A DNA stretch of 16,224 nucleotides from contig DITF01000319.1 of NCBI GenBank assembly GCA_002422125.1, positions 1 through 16,224 on the forward strand. Reading direction: 5' to 3'. Shown here one piece after another: positions 13,196-16,224 of this stretch. The notes beneath the pieces were generated by a model that was not told the origin of the DNA, made no database searches, and was given only the letters and a program-made list of their open reading frames with translations. The stretch's first letter is position 1. Every line of letters begins with the position of its first letter. The stretch comes from a bacterium UBP17_UBA6191 (lineage in GTDB: Bacteria > Muiribacteriota > UBA6191). The translations under genes were made by a program, and so were the position numbers.

Positions 13196-14412
13196 AAAAG
13201 CTCAGGGTTCATTAATACCGATCTGATTTTCTCCAGGGCTGTCTCAAGTTCAGATTTTTTTATGATAAGTGGGGGAGCAAAACGAATCACATTTTCATGG
13301 GTTTCCTTGCACAAAAGCCCCAGTTTCATTAAAGCCTCACAAAATCTTCTCGCCCCTCGAGCTTCCTTTTTCAAGACCATGCCGATCATTAGTCCTTTGC
13401 CCCTGATTAGCTCAATATGAGTAGAAGGAATGGATCTAAGTTCGTTTAAAAACCATGGCCCCAATTCAGCCGCATTTTCAACTAATTTTTCATCACGAAT
13501 CACACAAAGCGATTCCAGGGCGACTCTGGAGGCCAGGGGATTTCCGCCAAAGGTCGAACCATGACTTCCATAGGTAAATACACCTAAAACCTCTTTAGAC
13601 GAAGTTACAGCCGAAACGGGTAACACTCCCCCGCCCAAGGCCTTACCCAAAATATACATATCTGGCTTGAATCCGTAATGCTCTACACAAAACCACTTGC
13701 CTGTTCGACCCAGGCCAGTCTGGATTTCATCGGCCATTGTCAGAATTTTTTCCTGCTGGCAAATTTTGGCACAACTGGAAAAATAATCATCAGGAGGAAC
13801 AACTACCCCAGCCTCACCCTGAATGGGCTCAAACAAAAAACCCACGGTGTTTTTATTCACGGCCTTTTGGAAAGCTGCAATATCACCATAGGGCACAGTT
13901 ACAAAGCCCGGTGTAAAAGGGCCAAATCCTTTTTTGTATCCTGGCTCAGAAGAAAATCCCACAATCGTGGTCGTGCGGCCATGAAAGTTATCTGAGCAAA
14001 CAATAATCTCAGCCTGATTTTCTGGCACACCTTTTACCTCATAACCCCACCGCCTAGAAGCTTTAATAGCAGTTTCAACCGCTTCCGCCCCTGTGTTCAT
14101 AGGCAAAGCCATTTCCATGTCGGCGATTTCGCACAAGAGCTTCAGAAAAGGGCCCATCTGATCGTTATAAAACGCTCGTGAAGTCAGGGTGCAGGCATCA
14201 GCCTGTTGTTTTAGAGCCGCAATAATGCGGGGGTGGCAGTGCCCCTGATTTACGGCAGAATAGGCTGATAAAAAATCCATGTACCGATGGCCTTCAGGAT
14301 CTTCCACCCAGATACCCATCGCCTTCGCAATAACCACAGGCAAGGGATGATAATTGTGAGCACTATATTTTTCTGTGACTTCGATTACATTCTGACTTTG
14401 ATTTTTGATCAT
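13192..14412 (-). CDS. rocD: Ornithine aminotransferase
   Basis: PLP-dependent class III aminotransferase that converts ornithine and 2-oxoglutarate to glutamate semialdehyde and glutamate, linking arginine/ornithine and proline metabolism. The 406-residue length is typical. YSAHNYHPLPVV (16-27) is the ornithine aminotransferase signature that separates it from acetylornithine and GABA transaminases. Other landmarks are NTGAEAVETAIK (106-117), DNFHGRTTTIVGFS (141-154), DEIQTGLGRTG (228-238, D228 contacts the PLP pyridine), the Schiff-base lysine K257 in ILGKALGGGVLPVSAV, and GSTFGGNPLA. The ATG at 14412 follows TAAGGA (14426-14421) with an 8-base spacer; the ribosome binding site overlaps the stop of the 91-residue gene. 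No other arginine-catabolism gene is in view. Confidence 0.93.
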   Translation of the reverse strand: MIKNQSQNVIEVTEKYSAHNYHPLPVVIAKAMGIWVEDPEGHRYMDFLSAYSAVNQGHCHPRIIAALKQQADACTLTSRAFYNDQMGPFLKLLCEIADMEMALPMNTGAEAVETAIKASRRWGYEVKGVPENQAEIIVCSDNFHGRTTTIVGFSSEPGYKKGFGPFTPGFVTVPYGDIAAFQKAVNKNTVGFLFEPIQGEAGVVVPPDDYFSSCAKICQQEKILTMADEIQTGLGRTGKWFCVEHYGFKPDMYILGKALGGGVLPVSAVTSSKEVLGVFTYGSHGSTFGGNPLASRVALESLCVIRDEKLVENAAELGPWFLNELRSIPSTHIELIRGKGLMIGMVLKKEARGARRFCEALMKLGLLCKETHENVIRFAPPLIIKKSELETALEKIRSVLMNPELL

Positions 14413-14423
14413 GGGACTGTTCC

Positions 14424-14699
14424 TTAAAATTGCATGGAATGTTTTGACAAAAGGTTTAATAAAGCATTGGTCTCAGAATCAATACTTTGGATCTCCTGCT
14501 TGATAGACTTTTTGGATTCCTTATCCTCAGTCTTGCCTAACCTGTTTTGCAGCTCTTCCTTTTCAGATACCAACATTTTCATGTGGTCATAAATCTTCTG
14601 GCATTTTTCATCCGCACTACTGGCTAGCTTGTCATCATCTTTAAAAAACTCATCCATCAGGAGATCATACCTGGATTTACGATCCAATACTTCGCTCAT
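14424..14699 (-). CDS. Small coiled-coil protein, 91 residues, unknown
   Basis: Mostly charged and helical. MSEVLDRKSRYDLLMDEFFK (1-20) is followed by a long heptad-like region (about 30-85) rich in Glu, Lys and Leu, including KMLVSEKEELQNRLGKTEDK and IKQEIQSIDSETNALLNLLS, which predicts a coiled coil. No signal peptide, membrane helix or known motif is visible. Its ATG overlaps the stop of the KefC-like antiporter (ATGA), so its translation is tied to the antiporter; an accessory or regulatory partner is possible but not shown. I do not recognise the family. Confidence 0.75.
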   Translation of the reverse strand: MSEVLDRKSRYDLLMDEFFKDDDKLASSADEKCQKIYDHMKMLVSEKEELQNRLGKTEDKESKKSIKQEIQSIDSETNALLNLLSKHSMQF

Positions 14700-16224
14700 A
14701 ACACTTCCTCTTCCTCGGAATGCAGCAAGTCATCCCTTTTCAATAGCTCTTCCAAAGTTTCTCTTTCGGCCCGTGCCATCGCAATCTGATAGGCCTCATT
14801 GTCCCGTAGATCTACCTGACTATGCAAAAGCGATAGATCGTGGCGACGAAACTTTAATACCGCAAGTCTGGCGCGATAAGAGCCAAAACCCATCCCCACA
14901 AGCACGCGCTCACCTAGTTTTAGAGCCGATTCAAAGGTTTCTCTCTCAATTCCGTCTACTCCAGCATGAAGTAACTGCAGTGCATGCCTGCGATCCCTGG
15001 CCCTGCAGTAAATCTTCAAGTGGGGATAATGATGCCTGGATATCTCAACCAAGGTATTCACCGTATCCGCACCGTCGGCACAAATTATAATCATAGACGC
15101 ATTTGCCGCCCCTGCCGCATGCAAGGTTTCCAGCCGAGTAGGGTCGCCATAATATACCTTAAAACCGAATTTTCTTAAAACTTCTATATGGTTGGGGTCG
15201 TTATCCAGGATTGTGGTTTGAATTCCTAAACCATGTAAAAGACGCACTAAAGACTGCCCAAATCGTCCACAACCAGCAACAATTACTGGATGTACCTCAT
15301 CATTGATTGTATCCGCTGCCTGTTTAAATGATTGATTTCCCACCCGCAAATAAATTTGATCCAGAAGTTTAAGCATTAGAGGGGTCGTAACCATGCTCAA
15401 AGCCACAACTAAGTTCAAACCCTGAGAATTCTGCAAAGAGATCACCTGAAACTGCAGTGCAAAATTGAGAAGCACAAATGCAAATTCACCTACCTGAGAT
15501 AACAAAATGGCAAAGAGCATAGCATCATAAGGAAGCATCCCCATGCGATATCCCAAAAAGGTGTGCAACAAAAATTTGGCCAAGACAATTCCTGCCGTAA
15601 GACCTAAAAAAAGTATGGGATGCTTATACAGTAACCCTAAATCCATGGACATGCCAACGGATATAAAAAAGAGGCCCAATAACAGTCCCTTGAATGGCTC
15701 TACACTAATTTCGAGTTCGTGTCTGTACTCCGATTCCGCTAAAACCACTCCAGCCAAAAATGTGCCCAATGCCATAGATAACCCAAGTTTTTGCATTAAC
15801 AGGGCAATCCCCACCACCAGAAATAGAACCAATGCAGTAAACACCTCCCTATTGCCGTAAGCAATCATGGTGCGAAACAAAGGTCGGGCCAGATATTTTC
15901 CGGCAACAATAATTCCCGCGATAACCAATATGACCTGTAAGGCCTGATTGCCGGATTGAGATGACTCCGATGAAACTACCGTATGAGAAAGCATGGGAAT
16001 AAGCGCAAGCATGGGAATTACAGCCATATCCTGAAACAAAAGGACCGAAAAGGAGGATTGCCCTGCATCGGTTTTAAAAAGTCTTCTCTCCTGCAATAGC
16101 TGAATTGCCATCGCAGTAGAAGACAAGGCCAGTCCCAAAGCGATGGCAAAAGCCTCTGAATTACCTAAGCCCAACCATGAACCCACCAGAAAAAAAACGA
16201 GTGTGCTCAGAAAAACCTGAGAAC
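14696..16224 (-). CDS. KefB/KefC-like K+/H+ antiporter with RCK domain, 5' end outside window
   Basis: Inner-membrane monovalent cation:proton antiporter (CPA2 family) with a cytoplasmic ligand-gated domain. The frame stays open to the window end, so about 100 N-terminal residues are missing judging from E. coli KefC; a GTG at 16186 is internal, not the start. Visible membrane-domain blocks are ALSSTAMAIQLLQERRL, FSVLLFQDMAVIPMLALIP, and ESEYRHELEISVEPFKGLLL, which matches the Kef linker. FFISVGMSMDLG and LLSQVGEFAFVLL follow. The TrkA-N/RCK domain (nucleotides about 14910-15290) begins VIVAGCGRFGQ and has ILDNDPNHIEVLRKFGFKVY and GDPTRLETLHAAGAANA. CRARDRRHALQL corresponds to the glutathione-site region of KefC. 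No KefF/KefG quinone reductase gene is adjacent on the visible side. Ligand (glutathione or other) is not proven. Confidence 0.92.
   Translation of the reverse strand, partial: SQVFLSTLVFFLVGSWLGLGNSEAFAIALGLALSSTAMAIQLLQERRLFKTDAGQSSFSVLLFQDMAVIPMLALIPMLSHTVVSSESSQSGNQALQVILVIAGIIVAGKYLARPLFRTMIAYGNREVFTALVLFLVVGIALLMQKLGLSMALGTFLAGVVLAESEYRHELEISVEPFKGLLLGLFFISVGMSMDLGLLYKHPILFLGLTAGIVLAKFLLHTFLGYRMGMLPYDAMLFAILLSQVGEFAFVLLNFALQFQVISLQNSQGLNLVVALSMVTTPLMLKLLDQIYLRVGNQSFKQAADTINDEVHPVIVAGCGRFGQSLVRLLHGLGIQTTILDNDPNHIEVLRKFGFKVYYGDPTRLETLHAAGAANASMIIICADGADTVNTLVEISRHHYPHLKIYCRARDRRHALQLLHAGVDGIERETFESALKLGERVLVGMGFGSYRARLAVLKFRRHDLSLLHSQVDLRDNEAYQIAMARAERETLEELLKRDDLLHSEEEEVL

Noticed and set aside
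13678..13995. 105-residue plus-strand frame antisense to rocD, and similar long antisense frames within pgk, DUF58 and the antiporter
   Set aside because: They run opposite to well-identified genes, show no recognisable motif and have no start signals.

Overview
The window is an ordinary-looking stretch of bacterial chromosome, densely packed with genes on both strands. The largest gap between genes is under 100 bases. I see no tRNA, rRNA, CRISPR array, IS element or plasmid origin. The gene content points to a Gram-negative bacterium: two YkuD-type L,D-transpeptidases (one a probable lipoprotein), a KefB/KefC-type K+/H+ antiporter, an RraB-like protein and surface-polysaccharide type glycosyltransferases. 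The mixture would fit a Bdellovibrionota/deltaproteobacteria-like genome, but this is a weak guess from gene content; nothing here fixes the taxon.

Layout. 1-261: C-terminal part of an RraB-family protein. 355-1530: phosphoglycerate kinase. 1564-3243 (-) and 3299-3970 (+): two unrelated-looking L,D-transpeptidases transcribed divergently from a 55-base gap. The second is followed by an orphan dihydrolipoyl-dehydrogenase-like flavoprotein (3999-5381). 5378-6334 (-): RsmB/NOP2-type RNA m5C methyltransferase, divergent from a class I SAM methyltransferase (6383-7297 +). 7303-11302 (-): a four-gene run in transcription order family-2 glycosyltransferase, family-4 glycosyltransferase, a membrane-anchored Glu/Ser/Gln-rich protein and a DUF58 protein. 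The last two are coupled by a TAATG overlap and look like a reduced version of the DUF58/MoxR type locus without MoxR.

11391-11958 (+): an island of three very small genes: a 48-residue basic protein, a 71-residue excisionase-like HTH protein and a 56-residue putative membrane peptide. It ends in a strong hairpin and is followed by a DUF364-type putative metal-chelation protein (12034-12774 +). 12740-16224 (-): an operon reading KefC-like antiporter (5' end outside the window), a 91-residue coiled-coil protein, ornithine aminotransferase and a Nudix hydrolase, with ATGA overlaps at two of its three junctions.

The most unusual signal is in the start regions. Five starts without a Shine-Dalgarno sequence (3299 +, 6383 +, 9407 -, 11788 +, 12034 +) each carry a TAnnnT -10-like hexamer exactly 6 bases before the ATG. 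This puts the predicted transcription start on the A of the ATG. Two more starts (11302 -, 10472 -) show it at 7 and 5 bases. Other genes (355, 3999, 11391, 11559, 14412 -) have good Shine-Dalgarno sequences. The genome therefore appears to mix leaderless and leadered genes, and the -10 rule also helps choose starts. I found no clearly novel multi-gene system. The best candidates for unexplained biology are the leaderless-start pattern, the small-gene island with its hairpin, and the DUF58/acidic membrane protein pair.
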